DNA of 64,000 nucleotides, taken from Pyrrhoderma lamaoense (lineage: Eukaryota; Basidiomycota; Agaricomycetes; Hymenochaetales; Hymenochaetaceae). Position 1 is the first letter of the stretch; every line of letters starts with the position of its first letter. The stretch is from NCBI GenBank assembly GCA_002794735.1, contig NBAZ01000011.1:186001-250000 (forward strand), in the 5' to 3' direction. The notes under the pieces were generated by a model. That model did not search any database, was not told the DNA's origin, and saw only the letters and a program-made list of their open reading frames with translations. A program made the position numbers and the translations under genes. Below are positions 26,401 to 39,109 of this stretch, one piece after another.

Positions 26401-27693
26401 ATGGTACAGGCTTACATTCTTGCTTTTCTTCTCTCCCTGGGTCTCGTTAATGCTTCACCGATCACGAATGTCAATGGTGTCCAAATTGAGAGGCGTGATT
26501 CAACAACCATCACAGCATTGACTACATCACAAATCAGCGCATACAAGCCTTATACATACTTTGCAGCTGTAGCTTATTGTACTCCTGCTCAGACACTAGC
26601 TTGGGATTGTGGAGGTATGTTCATATTCTTTTTGTTCCCACTCTGTTCCCCCAACGAAATGGAAAGTATTGAACTAAAAAAACTGATTTGACATGGAACA
26701 CTTTCATAAAAAAAAGCGAAATGTGATGCCAATTCCGGATTTGAGACTACTGCCTCCGGAGGTAATGGAGATGACACCCAGTACTGTGAGTTTATTCCAT
26801 ATTTGTTAGCCGCCTCACCTTCTATTCCTGCGTTACTTAAAGCGGATTATTGCTTTGTATTCATCCGAATCTTTACTCGGATCCAGGGTATGTCGGTTAT
26901 GACAGTAGTTTGGACACCGTTATCGTTGGTCATCAGGGACAAATACGAGTGAAATGTGAGGAAATACACAGATCGTTAATTCTCTTAACCAATATTGATA
27001 TCAGCTGGTGACAATATAGCGAATCACTACTAGTGGACGTTGATTTCATCCCTGAAAGCTTAGACTCAACGCTCTTTCCTGGCATTGATTCATCTATCAA
27101 AGTCCATAGCGGATTCGCAGATGCTCACGCACGGTTAGTCTCTCTCTTTTGATTCTAGCCATCTGTTTTCTGATATGTTTGATTACTCGTTATCACACAT
27201 GAACTTGACAATTAATTAGTGCGGCACCATCCGTCCTAGCAGCCGTAGAAAAGACTCTAGACGCTCACTCTGGAGCTACAGTAACCTTAGTAGGCCACAG
27301 CCTCGGAGCGGCTCTAGCCCTCCTAGACACCATCTACCTCCCTCTCCACCTCCCCTCATCCACCACCTTCGCATTCGTCGGATACGGCCAACCCCGCGTC
27401 GGGAACCAAGAATTCGCCGATTACGTCGACTCCATCTCAAGCATCTCCTCCAAATCACGTATAACGAACAAGAAAGATCCAGTGCCGATAGTACCTGGCA
27501 GAGGACTCGGTTTCCACCACGCTTCGGGGAAGTACATATCTATAGTGAGACGGACGCTTGGAACTCGTGTCCTGGACAGGATAATACGAATTCGGAGTGT
27601 ACGATTGGGGACGTACCGAATATTTTCGTTTCGGATTTGGATGATCATAGTGGGCCTTATGATGGATTGTATATGGGTTGCACGGATTCGTAA
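26401..27693 (+). CDS. Secreted class 3 lipase (alpha/beta hydrolase), two frame slips
   Basis: Hydrolyses triglyceride or related esters outside the cell. The signal peptide is MVQAYILAFLLSLGLVNASP and is followed by a possible Arg-Arg processing site (QIERRD). Family landmarks: YFAAVAYC, QYWYVGYDSSLDTVIVGHQG, HSGFADAHA, the nucleophile elbow VTLVGHSLGAALALL, GYGQPRVGNQEFADYV, KKDPVPIVPG with the catalytic Asp, GFHHASGEVH with the catalytic His, and the typical tail CPGQDNTNSECTIGDVPN. The frame breaks by one base at GGG (26936-26938, within HQGTNTS) and at GGGG (27526-27529, within HHASGEVH); introns cannot explain either. Beyond each break the shifted frame encodes conserved family sequence up to the stop. 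So this is either an intact gene with two sequence errors or a very young pseudogene. Confidence 0.82.
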
Positions 27694-28029
27694 AAAAAGA
27701 AGAAGAAGATATGATCACGATGTTAAGATGCTAGGAAATGATACCATAGATGAATTTGTTAAGATTGAAGGAAAGAAACGTTTGATGTTACCCCCTTTCC
27801 TCCTTATTTTATCGCTTTATGCTGTACTTTTGCAATATCTTATTTTCCTTCTTGGGGATCTCTTAAAAATCAATTGGGGCTTACAAATCACACATTGTAA
27901 AAACCGTATAGATTAACAGATACAATCCATGCACGTACATGAGTGTGTAGAGGAGAAGGAGGGTATAAAGACAATCATAACATGTCACACGTACGAAGTG
28001 GTATGTAGTATAAGTAGTATACGATACAA

Positions 28030-30420
28030 TCAAAGGACAACGAAAACATGAAATCCTTCATTCCGCCTATACTCAAGAATATTTCCAAACTTCAATCCAC
28101 CCACCGAATTACCAACAGCGAACCTTCCAGTTCGTTCGTTCAACGCAATGGAGTACCATCCATCCGCAGAGTGCGTTGAAAACGTGATAGTAGGCGTTTC
28201 CGGGCTTGCTGGTGTATCGAATTGGGGATGGTTACTACTATTAATATTGCTGATTCTGATGTTGCTGTCGCCATTGTCAGTGCCAGTGATGCTGCTATTG
28301 TTATTATTGCCTTGAGTTACAGCAACAGAGAGTAGTAGCGGATCACTACTACTACCGATACAATTTGAAGGAAGTCCGAGTCGACGACCTGCAACACGCT
28401 CTTTTGATCCTTCATTAGAACGATTATTCCCATTATCCACACCAGTGTCTGTGTCGATCGCTACACTAGCATCCTCGCCATCTGTCCATAATAGAGTCCC
28501 ATACGGACCGATCGACATCACCGAAAGGCCAAAAAACTTCACCGTAGAGGATATAGTGTCTAACAAAACAGGAGGGAACATATACGGGATAAAAGGGACA
28601 GAAGAGGCACCAGACATATCCAGTGCCGATGTCGGTTCTTGAAGTGAGTTATATCGAGCTTGAGTCTGGGTTTGGAATACGTAGTGATGAATTAGGTTCA
28701 CAGGCCAAGGAAAATAACTCTCAAAACGGACTGCAGCGGAGAGTGGACGATAACGACAGTGACAAGTGATTAGGTGTGAATCTGGGTTGGAAGTTGGCAA
28801 GTAACCTGTCCTGTTACATGTTGAACAGTGTGCCTCAGCACGTTGGTGCTCGTGTGAGATACGCTCGTTTACTTCGATTGAGTTTATGGTATAGCTCCAG
28901 GAGTACGAGACAGATGGTTCGATTGAACCTTGAGTGGCTTGTAAAATCTGAGGAGGTATAAAGTACATCTCTACTGATGACTCGCGGAAGACAAGGACCC
29001 AGTCATGTATGAAGCTAACACGGAGGACACTCTGATCCTGTTAACATTGATTAATTCCAGTGGAAAGTAATCAGCGGGCAGAGAGAAAGAGAGGAGGAAA
29101 GTAAGGAGAGTTACACTTACTCGGCCTCGTGGAGAAGGACGTAGTTCCACTGATACATCGACAGAATCATCGCCTAAATCATCTAGGGAGACAGGTGAGA
29201 TATTTGTACTCTTTACCCAATCAACGACTTTCAAAATGCCATGTCCAAGAGTATCATTTTCATTTGGTGCCCGGGCTTGTATGGCTAAGAGATTTGAGTG
29301 CATAGCACGAACGAATACAGGCTTTTTGAGAGAGAAGCTCTTGATAACCTTCAAGTCCGCGAAATGAGTTACGGAAGGAGGCCGGAAATGGAGAATGGAA
29401 AGCACGAAGGAGATCTCTTCTCCTGGGCTGTATAAATAGCGAATAAAATGACAGAACTAAGTTAATAGTACAAACATGAGTAAAAGCAAGTCTCACATAT
29501 CAAATTGTCTCATAGAGACAGCGATCAAGTCTCCAGATAGATCTGATTCGGACCCAGATTCGGATCCACCAGCTTGACCATTAGTATTCCAATGAACTAT
29601 CCCATTCCCATCATCAATAGCCAAACCAATCATCCGTCCACTCTCCGACCACTCTTGAACCAGGGGTGCAGGTGAGATGCTATAAGGATTATAGCTATTC
29701 AGTTTCGTAGTATCCCAGATCTGGATACTTAGAGAAGGTCGAGCGCTATGTCCAGCAGATAACAGATAACGTCCTTCGTCCGACCCATTCTCATACTCGT
29801 ACTCGTACTCAAGCCCAAATCGTGATGGTAGTCCTCCCCTCCCCCTCCTTGTTGCCTATGCCGTCGACGTGCCCGCCCGGCTCTCAAGAACTGTAGCTTG
29901 AATATCCTACCCATGTGTATATCCGTTCTTATCCTATTAAAATGCGTGAGCGAGAAACTTGAATGGCCTTCCCAAGCTCGGTTCCTATAAACGGCGGCTA
30001 ACGTCAACCGTTCAAGCTCTATCGAAGAAAAGTCCTTTGTCTCTTTGTCTTTGTGCTCGTACTCGTGTTCGTGTCCATATTCGTATTTAAGGTTGCTATT
30101 ACTTGGAGATAAGATTGGAACTGGGATGTTTCGGGAAAGAATTTGATTCACAAAGGCGTTGTGCCATACCGATCGGAGACGTGTTACGGTATTAAAGTGC
30201 CTACATGTCTATATGATTATGATATATATATTAATGGATGTCATCCAGCATATATATACACATTAATTTAATCATAAAAGTGATTAGCGCGCCGTGAAGT
30301 TGACAAAGTCTATTTTTTTTGTAATCTACGAAACTTTACCTTTCTCAGAGATAGGATCTCGTCTACTCCTGATAGGTCAAGGATATGCAAGAGAACATCA
30401 ATGTCAAGTTCTGATAGCAT
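28030..30420 (-). CDS. F-box protein, same family as 21503-23483 (copy 2, inverted)
   Basis: Putative SCF ubiquitin-ligase receptor. The first exon starts at 30420 (MLSELDIDVLLHILDLSGVD) and carries the F-box start. After an intron of about 190 bases, the next exon continues TCRHFNTVTRLRSVWHNAF, finishing the F-box and matching VLNVWHNIF of copy 1. Further shared segments include the LERLTLAAVYRNRAWEG region and a repeat-like body (RYLLSAGHSARPSLSIQIWD, GWYSIALNERTGRFAVG). It ends FHVFVVL. Low-complexity inserts (EYGHEHEYEHKDKE, a Gly run, and an Asn/Ser-rich stretch QGNNNNSSITG) are absent from copy 1. The frame must change near 29836-29845, in C runs (G runs on the coding strand), to join the Gly stretch to RFGLEYEYEYENGS. 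The paralogues are ~4.5 kb apart and inverted; protein divergence is high. Confidence 0.7.
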
Positions 30421-30997
30421 CTTTAATCGCCAAACATGGTGGTGAGGTTAGTGACTTTATAGCTAAGGTACAGCCTGTTAGAAAGAGTCACAAGCGCACG
30501 TGGCCTCACAAGCCGTAATTTAATTCTCTCCGACATTTACGCACTTGGACTCAAATTGGGTCACACACGGATGCATGATATGATATGATAATCACTCACT
30601 GACTCATCAAAACTCTATCAGGTTCTAAAGAGATACATGTTCCCGGCAGCTAAAGTCCACTAAATCACAGAACTAGTATTAAACATGTACATATGTTGGT
30701 TTCCTTATGAGCTACAAGACTATGTTTCGTACACAACAAAAATTACAAGGTATCGTATCCAGGAGGTGAAAAAAAGGCAAGAGAGGAGAAGAGAGAGAAA
30801 GGCGAAAGCGATAACAAACTAATAGATCACAAGATTATGAAAGATGTGGATGCATCGGAAAGAAACTAATACAACAGAAGACAATTTATCAATTAGAGTC
30901 TCTCTTCATATAAAGAGCTTAGCCCTAACATTGTTGTCCTTTGAGTGTAGGGAGGACAAAGATCGAGGCCACCAATCTATCTTTGTAACTTTTATAA

Positions 30998-32259
30998 TCA
31001 AACTCCCATTTCGTCGTCTGACTCAGGTTCAGGATAGAAGAATTGGAGTCTATCAATTTCATCATCGGATGATAGGTCCAAATCTTCCGAAGAAGTGTTT
31101 GATAAGGACTGTAGATGAAGTTGGGAGCCAGCTTCAACCTTTACTTGGGTATGCGTTGTTTCCGTATTTTCTGTAGTTCGATTCTGTAATTGAGATCCTT
31201 TGGGATACCATTAGTATTGCAAGGAGCATTGGGTTGATAAGCAATACAAGTACCTTTAACAAACTTCATGTCGCTATCTTCAACACAAGTATCGAATTGG
31301 TGATATCCTTTTGTTAGATCACCTCGCGTCTCGGCTAGTTCTGGAGTAATATGTTGCCTTCGGAATGAACTTTGAAAGAGTCTGAGTTGTCCATAATAAC
31401 GGGAGAGAGCTCCACAGAACAGCTTTCGGGTGTCATGACACTATACTGACTTCCGGACTCCGTAGTCGATTCTCTTTTAGGTGAATTAAAGAAGTTCACC
31501 TGTGTGGGAACTGGCGTGGAACTTGGTACACATTGTATAGGAGATGAAGATTGGTTTATATCATGTTTTGTTGTTTCTATATCGAGGGTAGATTAGATGT
31601 CTGTACGGTCGTTAATTGTGGAGCGGTAAGGTTGGTGAGCTGGAGGTAGTCATTTGTGATTTCGGTAGAAGATCCAATTCCAAAGCTTCGCTTTCGAGAG
31701 ATCTTGCGTTTTCCTCCTTCGAAGCACGCGACCTACTACGAACAGGAGATCCATCAACGCGTTTACTATTCTCAATAGGTTTGATTTTCCCGTGTCTTCC
31801 TCTTTTGAAACGACGAGAGGTTCTGCAACTTTCTATGTGATCAAGCCAGTTTCCGGGGTGGTATGCATGATCCAACGATAATTGAACATCTGCTTTACAT
31901 AGTTGACACTGAACCTCAAATGGCCCCTTCACCTCTAATTGTGGATGCTCGCGGAAGAGTTTCTGGCATTCTTTCTCACAGGGAGATAGTTTCCGTCTAC
32001 TGTTTAGTGACAAAGACCAAAAAGGATACGAGTTAGCTCAAAGAAAGGAATGCTTATATACGTGTGGCAGACGAACATTTCAGATACCCCTTTCCCTTTC
32101 CTTCGTCTAGGTTTTGAGGGTTTTGGCCTGCATGAGGATGATACGTCAATATGTCACCTAGAACGCGTCGACCACTTGTGGCAGAAGAACTTACACTGTT
32201 GTCTTCTTTGACGTCACGCATTTCGAACCTCTGCCTCTTTTAGACCCTACTGTTGTCAT
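30998..32259 (-). CDS. Zinc-binding protein (CxxC...WxxHxxxC), likely nuclear
   Basis: Function unknown; the domain recurs in agaricomycete proteins as I recall it. Exon 1 starts MTTVGSKRGRGSKC; exon 2 carries a basic stretch (KPSKPRRRKGKG), a likely nuclear localisation signal; exon 3 carries the metal site CQLCKADVQL followed by NWLDHIESC. A naive frame ends at 31612 (PLHN), but coding character continues. Allowing one-base slips at CC 31674-31675, GGG 31586-31588 and CC 31357-31358 (plus-strand bases) joins a Ser/Thr/Pro-rich stretch (VPSSTPVPTQVNFFNSPKRE), then TPELAETRGDLTKGYHQFD, then after a normal intron an acidic tail (SSEDLDLSSDDEIDRL, ending PESDDEMGV). A basic N-terminus, zinc site and acidic tail suggest a chromatin or DNA-binding role, by inference only. 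Exons 1-3 are firm; the distal part is less so. Confidence 0.6.
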
Positions 32260-33929
32260 GTGTTTTGCCGGCTTTGAGGTCCTCCTAGCTTTCTTAGAAC
32301 TAAAGCAAGTTATGAGGATTTGTGAATTAGAGCTTGGTAGAGACTGTGGTGGTTAGAAGCACGTACCTGGTCGGTGGTAAAGAGCACTTAAAGAACGGTG
32401 GCGTATTTATAAGTACGTATACTTCGCTTGAAGGATGTAAGAGGGGAAGAGGAATAGGCTAAATGTTTGATGGTGCTGATATATGAAGAAAAGTAAGGGG
32501 AATTAGCTCACTGTTTTGGCACTCTCCAGGTCTCGTGGTTCGCACGGACACATCCTCCACTGCGATTACCATCACACATATCTCCTAAAACCGTAGTATT
32601 ATGTGACCACCGAAGCCTACAATAACCTTGGATCTGAGATGCTAGATATATCTAGCCAAACCCAAAAAAAGAAACCCAAAAACACGAGAATGTTTTAGAA
32701 AGAGCCTTTGAGAGCCTTGTTTTCAGGGTTGCTTCTTCGGCAAGTCCACACAAAGGAAATATGGAAAAGGGGGCAGGCTAAGAGGTGGATAAGAGAGGTT
32801 CCATGTAAGGAAATAGCAGTTGCTGGGATGTCCTTTTCCCCAGGGAAAGAGAAGTTGTTATTGTGCAACTCGTAGTAATCTGTAACTCGAATGAGAAATA
32901 AGCATCCTTGCCGTGATCCGTGGGTATTCACCGATTTCGGGCCAATAGCGTATTGTTATCGCCCAGCTCTCTTATCCAATAGAACGTGACAACTTGGCCC
33001 CTTTTTCTGCTTTTGACTCGGTAGACCTCCATAATGTCTTTTGTGTATGTGGGCGTGTCTGGGATAGCGTTATTTGTCTTCAGCGGAGTGACGTAGGTGT
33101 AAGTGAGTAACAACTATATATTATATTTATCTAAAGTTGTAATTTGATTTAAAATCAATTTGAATAAATTTTGTAGCGTCACAGTCACTAAATAAAGGCG
33201 AAAATGATAGCCTCTACTGGCACAGCCTCGCAGACTTCCATAACTTCGTGACTGGTACAAGTAACATTAAAATATGAGTTGACTCCTTGCTTTTCGGATC
33301 AAAATAAAAGAGTTCTAGCGGTAAGCCGAAAAAATTGGGCGTTTATACATCTAGAATAACATTTATTCAAGGTTAGCCTTACTAGTACATAAGCCTACAA
33401 GAAGGAACTTGTTGATCTTAGCAATAAAATTACGATCTTGAGGGCTTTCCTCAGTCGAACTTTCCTTGAGTTTGATATTTAGCAGTATTGAATTTTCATT
33501 ACGGCTTACAATATATGAGATAAACTAAAGTATGGGTGACGCATTGTTCTGCTATAATATTCGTTGATTACCGTCCGAGTTAATGTTTTGATTAAATCGG
33601 ACAGTTGAGCTATACATCCTTCTTAATGCAATTCAAGAGCACAAGCGTCTTCTATCTTGCTAATCATAAAGACGTTTGCTGATTAATTCGTCCAGTCTAT
33701 TTCCAGAGATTTGAGAACAGAAGCTTGAACCTGACTAAACATCCACCAAATCTAGTTAAACACGTAGTAAGGCGAGTTTCTAATCTTAGATCTAAGTTGA
33801 TTTATCTGCGAGTTCCTGGTCTTATTAGATTTAAAGTCGAGGATGTACAAAGAACCAGTACATATTCATCTCCTAGATTTCTATCAAAGTGTCACCAAAA
33901 ATATGCAAACGTCCCTTATAATTTCCTAT
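32260..33929. other. Intergenic, AT-rich, nothing recognised
   Basis: About 1.7 kb between the zinc-protein gene and the clear start of the second repeat block. 33120-33180 is strongly AT-rich. Weak similarity to the repeat copies may extend left to about 33500, but I cannot fix the edge. Confidence 0.4.
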
Positions 33930-34501
33930 ATCCTTCAATATTACATCAAGTGTCCAAAACCCACTACCAAGATTCCTAACCGGACCTGTGATTGGCATAC
34001 GATTAACTGTAAAGGAGCACGGGTGAAATCATACTCTGCTGCGAATGAAAAACAAAAGTGCACGTATAAGCCATAGCTTGGAGAATACACATCCAAGACT
34101 TGTGATCCCGATAATTCGCGAAGCTTAACGAAGGCTTGAAAGAATGTAGATCGGACACGGTATGCTAGATGAAGTACAAAACTTAGGTAATAGAAAATGA
34201 TAAGTGAATAAGGATATTAGAAAGAAGCCCTCTCCCTAGAAAAGTCCTAATAGCGTATAATGGGTGTAAGTAGTCGTTATCCCGTTGTATCCCACTTAAC
34301 CCACCCTCCTTCCCAGATGAAATCAATCCTTATTTTTTGCACTTGTCTACATCTTCCACCTTTCGATGTAGCGAAAACGAGGACGGGGAGAGGGTAGCCT
34401 CCCCCTCCCTTAGATTTTCCTAATAATGCATAACCGAGTGGAGATAGACTTGATTGAGTGATAGATAGTGAGAACTAGGAGAGCGTCGGGTAAGGTCCTC
34501 T

Positions 34502-34614
34502 ATTCCCCCTAAGTACTCGTAATAGCACAGGATCTGGTGTAATCAGACATAATTGAGGGAGATTATGTCTGATTACACCAGATTCTGTGTTACTAGGAGT
34601 ATTTAGGAGGGGGA
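34502..34614. repeat. Near-perfect ~113-base palindrome, copy 1
   Basis: Arms of about 52 bases: CCCCCTAAGTACTCGTAATA, then the core GGTGTAATCAGACATAAT, then loop TGAGGGAG, then ATTATGTCTGATTACACC, then TTACTAGGAGTATTTAGGAG. Only a few mismatches lie between the arms. It could form a cruciform in DNA or a long stem in RNA. Confidence 0.85.
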
Positions 34615-34983
34615 TACCCCCGGTGCTCTCCTACCTCCCAACTCCCTCCTCCACGCAGAACGAACTTGAGGACATAAACGAGTACATCTTGAAGGATAGA
34701 CGAAGCAAAGACGAGTGCAAATCGGGGAGTGGGAGGATAGACCCGGAGAAGACGAAGTGGCGGAACGAAGTCGAAACAAGGGATGCGCTTCAGGCAAAGT
34801 CGAAAACGACGGGTATATCGAGTGCTAAACGGAGGAGAACCTCGAATCTATCTAAAAGAAGCCTGTATATGGAAGTTAGGAGAAAAGAGAAGTAAGTTCG
34901 AACTTAGAGAAGGAGGAGATGAACTGGAGAAGGTGGTGAGAGGAGAGAAAGAAGGATGGGAGAAAGAAGCGACAGAAGGAGGG

Positions 34984-34991
34984 TTTATATA
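34984..34991 (-). promoter_or_regulatory. TATA box of repeat copy 1, leftward
   Basis: TATATAAA on the minus strand in the context GATATCTCTATATAAACC, identical in copies 3 and 4. The palindrome lies about 370-480 bases downstream. Confidence 0.4.
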
Positions 34992-36621
34992 GAGATATCC
35001 TCCTGGTCAGGTTTGGGATGAGTCTGAACGAAATTCGTCCAGTCGGCATCGTCAGTGTCAGCGCTATTCTTCCGATTCTCAAGCACTGGTATCGGATCGG
35101 ACTGAACATCCAATAATAATGTACCCGATAACTGTCAGCTTATTGTCATGATAGAGACATTTGGACGGATCAGAGACACTTTCCGTGAGTCGCAGCACTA
35201 GATATCGATCGAGACCAAGACATTTTCTTTGCGGTCCTTATTGTGGCTAACAACTTTCAACTTCTTTGCTAATCCGAAGATAATAGTTTCTAATCGTTTT
35301 CACCATACGGCTAAGATTGATTCAGGTTTTCATCCGAACTCTGAGTCGAAACGGAGTTTGAAAGTCGACATAGTTCTCGACGCGGGTAAAGCATTCACTA
35401 GACATAGACGTGAACATTAATCTGCAATACCATTCGAACCTAATGTTTGTTTACTGTTCAGAAAGCGAGAGATTACATGTGATTTTTACTGCATTCTAAG
35501 ATTCTAGCGTGTACTCGATCTCGTCAAGAAGTTAAGTCGACCATTGTTCTTCCAAGCAATTATAAATATTGCAAAATAAATGCAAAGTGATATACGCCAC
35601 TAAACGACTCTGTGGTATAATTTATCATTCACAACGCATAAAGGTATGACATATCAACAAGACAAAGTCCATGTTTAAAGGTTAAGTGCTAATTCATGAG
35701 TTTCACATGAAACCAAGCATTTACATCTGGGCTGAAGCTAACACGTTTGTGGTCTTGAAACTATGCCCAGAAATATTGCCGTCCTTTACTGTCATCAGAT
35801 TTTGTAATCCAATACATGATACACAGTGGCACGCATACGGCATTGGAGGAAGGAACAAAGATGATTGGATGGAGTTCCGATACATGGTACATTATTTCGG
35901 TCTGAACGAGCTGGTACGTTGAAGATGCCGAAATCCTGGGCAGATTCAGAATAGGATGGATAGCTACTATGGACTGGCTGGTTTGAGATTCTTCCGGATA
36001 ACAAAAATGAGGATGTGAGAGTTCCAGCCTCTTCTTTTCATAGTACGTGTATTCTTGGATGATATTATTGCATGTATTGATTCTGCCTGGGGCGCATCCC
36101 TTAGTTCGATTTTCGCCTGAATCCCTTCTCGTCTTCTTTAAAACACTCCCTCCCACTTCTATCTGTTCCGCACATGTCTTTACCTTAACCTTCCCTTCAT
36201 CTCCCGCTCATTTACAACCTCAATCCATTTTACGTGAAGGAGGGTAATGGGAGGTGGGAGTAGCATTGGGAATATCCCCCCACTCTTCCCTCCTTCTTCT
36301 AGCTAATCTTTTCTGGTACCTTTCAATATTATATGTAGTGTTCGAAACAAGCGCCCAATTTTTTATTCAGATTTGTGATTGCCATATGATTAACTGTAAA
36401 TAAGCACGGGTGGGTTTATTCTCTGCTGCAAAAGAAAAATAATGTGATCGCATAAACCATAGGTAGGAGGATACACCTCCAAGACTTGTAATCCCGATAA
36501 TCTGAGAAGTGTGTCGAAGACCTGAAGAACGTAGATCTCGGCATGGTATGCCAAAAGAAGTATAGAACTTGGGTAACAGAAAATGGGGAGTGGGTTAGTA
36601 CATTAAGGAGTCTTCCCACCC

Positions 36622-36729
36622 CTCCCGTTAAGAAGTTCTAATAAAGATATATTGGGTGTAAATGATCATGCTCCTCAAATCAAGCCCATCTTCACTCGAT
36701 AATGCGTTATCAAGAGAATTTAGAGGAGG
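36622..36729. repeat. Second-type palindrome, copy 2
   Basis: Arms TTCTAATAAAGATATATTGG and TCGATAATGCGTTATCAAGA around GGGTGTAAATGATC / CTTCACTC, less perfect than the first type. Related arms occur at 39780, 42245 and 45594, about 250 bases from the first-type palindrome each time. Confidence 0.55.
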
Positions 36730-36898
36730 AAGCTACCCACTCCATCCTCGTTGTCACTATTTCGAAGAGCGGAGATGTATACGAGTGCGAAATGAAGGAT
36801 GGGTAGCACATGAAAAGGAGGGCGGATGAGCAGGGCAAGTGCAAGGACGGTGGCAGAGAGTGAGAGCAAGGAAGGGGGACCATCAGAGAAGATCCTCT

Positions 36899-37011
36899 AT
36901 TCCTTCTAAATTCTTCTAGTAACACATAATCTGGTGTAAGCAGGCATAATCTCCCTCAATTATGTCTGACTACACTAGATTATGTGTTACTAGGAGTAGT
37001 TAGGAGGGGAT
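36899..37011. repeat. Near-perfect palindrome, copy 2, loop inverted
   Basis: Same arms as 34502-34614 (TAGTAACACATAATCTGGTG ... GATTATGTGTTACTAGGAG), but the centre reads AATCTCCCTCAATT. That is the exact reverse complement of the AATTGAGGGAGATT centre in copy 1, although the flanks have the same orientation. Confidence 0.85.
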
Positions 37012-37348
37012 ACCCCCCGATGCTCCCCCACCTCCCAACTCCCTCCTCCACGCAGAAGAACTTGAGGCCATATTCGAGTGCATCTTGAAGGGATAGACGA
37101 AGTAAAGGCGAGTGCAAATCGGGGAGTGGGAAGGATCGACCCGGAGAAGACGAAGTGGTGGAACGAAGTCGAAGACGACGGGTATATCGGGTGCTAAACG
37201 GAGGGAACCTCAAATCTAATTAAAATAGCCTGTATATGAAAGTTAGGAAAAAAGAGAAGTAAGTTCGAACTTAGAGAAGGAGGAGATGAGCCGGAGAAGG
37301 TGGTAGGAGAGAAAGAGGGATGGGAGAAAGAAAGCGAAAATAGGTGGG

Positions 37349-37356
37349 TTTATATA
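37349..37356 (-). promoter_or_regulatory. TATA box of repeat copy 2, leftward
   Basis: TATATAAA on the minus strand, in the conserved GATATCTCTATATAAACC context. Confidence 0.4.
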
Positions 37357-39101
37357 GAGATATCCTCCTGAACAGGTTTGGGACGAGTCTGAACGAAATA
37401 TGTCCCGCCGAGATTGCAAGTGTCAGCACTATTCTTCTGGTCCGGATCGTCTTCTTTATCCGTAAAGAAGGAACTCGAGAACTGTCAGCTTATTGTTATA
37501 ATAGAGACAAGTGGACGAGTCAGAGACACTCTCAGAGAGTCGCAGCACGAAATACTGATCGAGAACAAGACATCTCTGTTTCGATCGTTTCTAGTCTTTA
37601 TTGTGGCTAACTATCAAGTACTTTGTTGTTCCGAAGATGATAATTCTTTTATTGTTCTCACAATACGTCTAGATTGATATAGAATACTCCCTCGGAAGAG
37701 GAGTTCCATTCAATCTCCGAGTCAAAACGGAGTTTGAGAGTTGCCATAATTCTCGACGCGGGTAGAGTTTTCGTTAGACATAGACGTAAACATAAATATG
37801 TGATACCGATAGAACCTAATGTTTAGTCATTGTTCAGAAAGCGGGAGATTACATGTATCTTTTACTGCATTCTTGCGTGTACTCGATCTCGTCAAGAAGT
37901 CGGTATTATCGTCTTTACTAAGCCGACCATAGCTCTTCAAAACAATAATAAATACTACAAACTATATGCAAAGTGATATACGCCACTAATCGACTCCGTT
38001 GTATATTCGAGCATCCGGATATACGATGGAATCGCGTACGACATAGTATTCGTACGAGAATGTCACTTTTCATTTCACGGCTCTGAACTGAAGCATTCAT
38101 TTGTGTAGTCGCATACCAACAGTTAGTATGTACATCTTTCTGTATCCCACTGACACAATGAATACCATGTCTAGATGCCAGGTAATCTACGCATATAGTT
38201 AGTCAAACGCAACTGTGGTCGTAGATCTATGCCGAGAACCAGCTCCGGCTTCCTCAGCCTCTATAAAAAAACTTATCGTAGAGGTTATAACTACTCTTTC
38301 TAGCATCATTACGTCCAATACATGTAGTAGTATCCAACAATATATGTACATTCGGATAGAAGAGACTTACTCCAAAAGCTCCTTGCCGCTTCCCGGAAGA
38401 GTCTCAAACCAGCCAGTCTTTAGTAGCTATCCATCCAATTCTAAATCTGGCCGAGGTTCGACATCTTCAGTAGTGTATGTCAAGAGGGAATAATCACTTA
38501 GCATATGTTTTGTAGTATTTATCAATGTTTTGAGGGTCCGATTTGGTAAAGACAGTATTACCGACTTCTTGAAGTGATCGAGTCCATGCAAGAATGCAGT
38601 TTATGCTACATGCAGTCTCCCGCTTTCTGAACAGACCAATAGGTTCAAATGATATGTACATCAAAATCTCCCATAAATGGATGATACAAATACAAATCAT
38701 TGTTTACGCCTATGTCTAGTGGAAACATTATCCGCGTCAAGAGCTATGACAACTCGCCATCGCTGATTTACTCAGAGATTAAGGCAAACTTATTTTGTCA
38801 AAGGAGTACTCTGTATTACTCTTATCCTTATGATGATGAAAACAATAGAAAGTGATAGTTGGAATCCGCAATAAAGACCAGAAACGTTCACAAATGTCTT
38901 AGTCTCAATCAGTATTTTGTGCCGCAGCTCATTGAAAGTGTCTCTGAGACTGTCTAAATGTCTCTATTATATTAATAAGCTGACGGTTCTCGGGCTCCTT
39001 CTTTATGGATACTGAATCCGATCCGATACTAGTGTTCGAGAATCGGAAGAATAGTGCTGACACTGACAGACTTATCCCAAACCTACCCAGGAGGATATCT
39101 C

Positions 39102-39109
39102 TATATAAA
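39102..39109 (+). promoter_or_regulatory. TATA box of repeat copy 3, rightward
   Basis: TATATAAA in GATATCTCTATATAAACC, followed within 30-100 bases by C/T-rich sequence typical of fungal transcription start regions. Confidence 0.45.

Larger units (their letters stand above)
33930..36310. repeat. Repeat copy 1 of the 34-47 kb block (left arm, outer)
   Basis: Same orientation as copy 2 (36311-38240), offset by about 2.4 kb; for example CCAAGACTTGTGATCCCGAT at 34092 recurs at 36478. In minus-strand order it holds TATATAAA (34984), a C/T-rich leader, an intron-like 3' end near 34870, a GCGCATCCCTTG motif near 34775 and the palindrome at 34502. From about 35640 to 36310 it carries a segment repeated inverted at 40190-40950 with about 92-99 % identity by eye. 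No conserved coding sequence. Confidence 0.75.
36311..38240. repeat. Repeat copy 2 (left arm, inner)
   Basis: Direct repeat of copy 1. Contains two palindromes (36622 and 36899), the leftward TATA box (37349), the C/T-rich leader and a block at 37480-37990 matched inverted by 38500-38960. The segment 36311-36420 is almost identical to the complement of 40090-40190. Confidence 0.75.

Noticed and set aside
25764..26450. Open frame of 228 codons before the lipase
   Set aside because: No domain or plausible composition pattern. It overlaps the lipase promoter and signal peptide in another frame.
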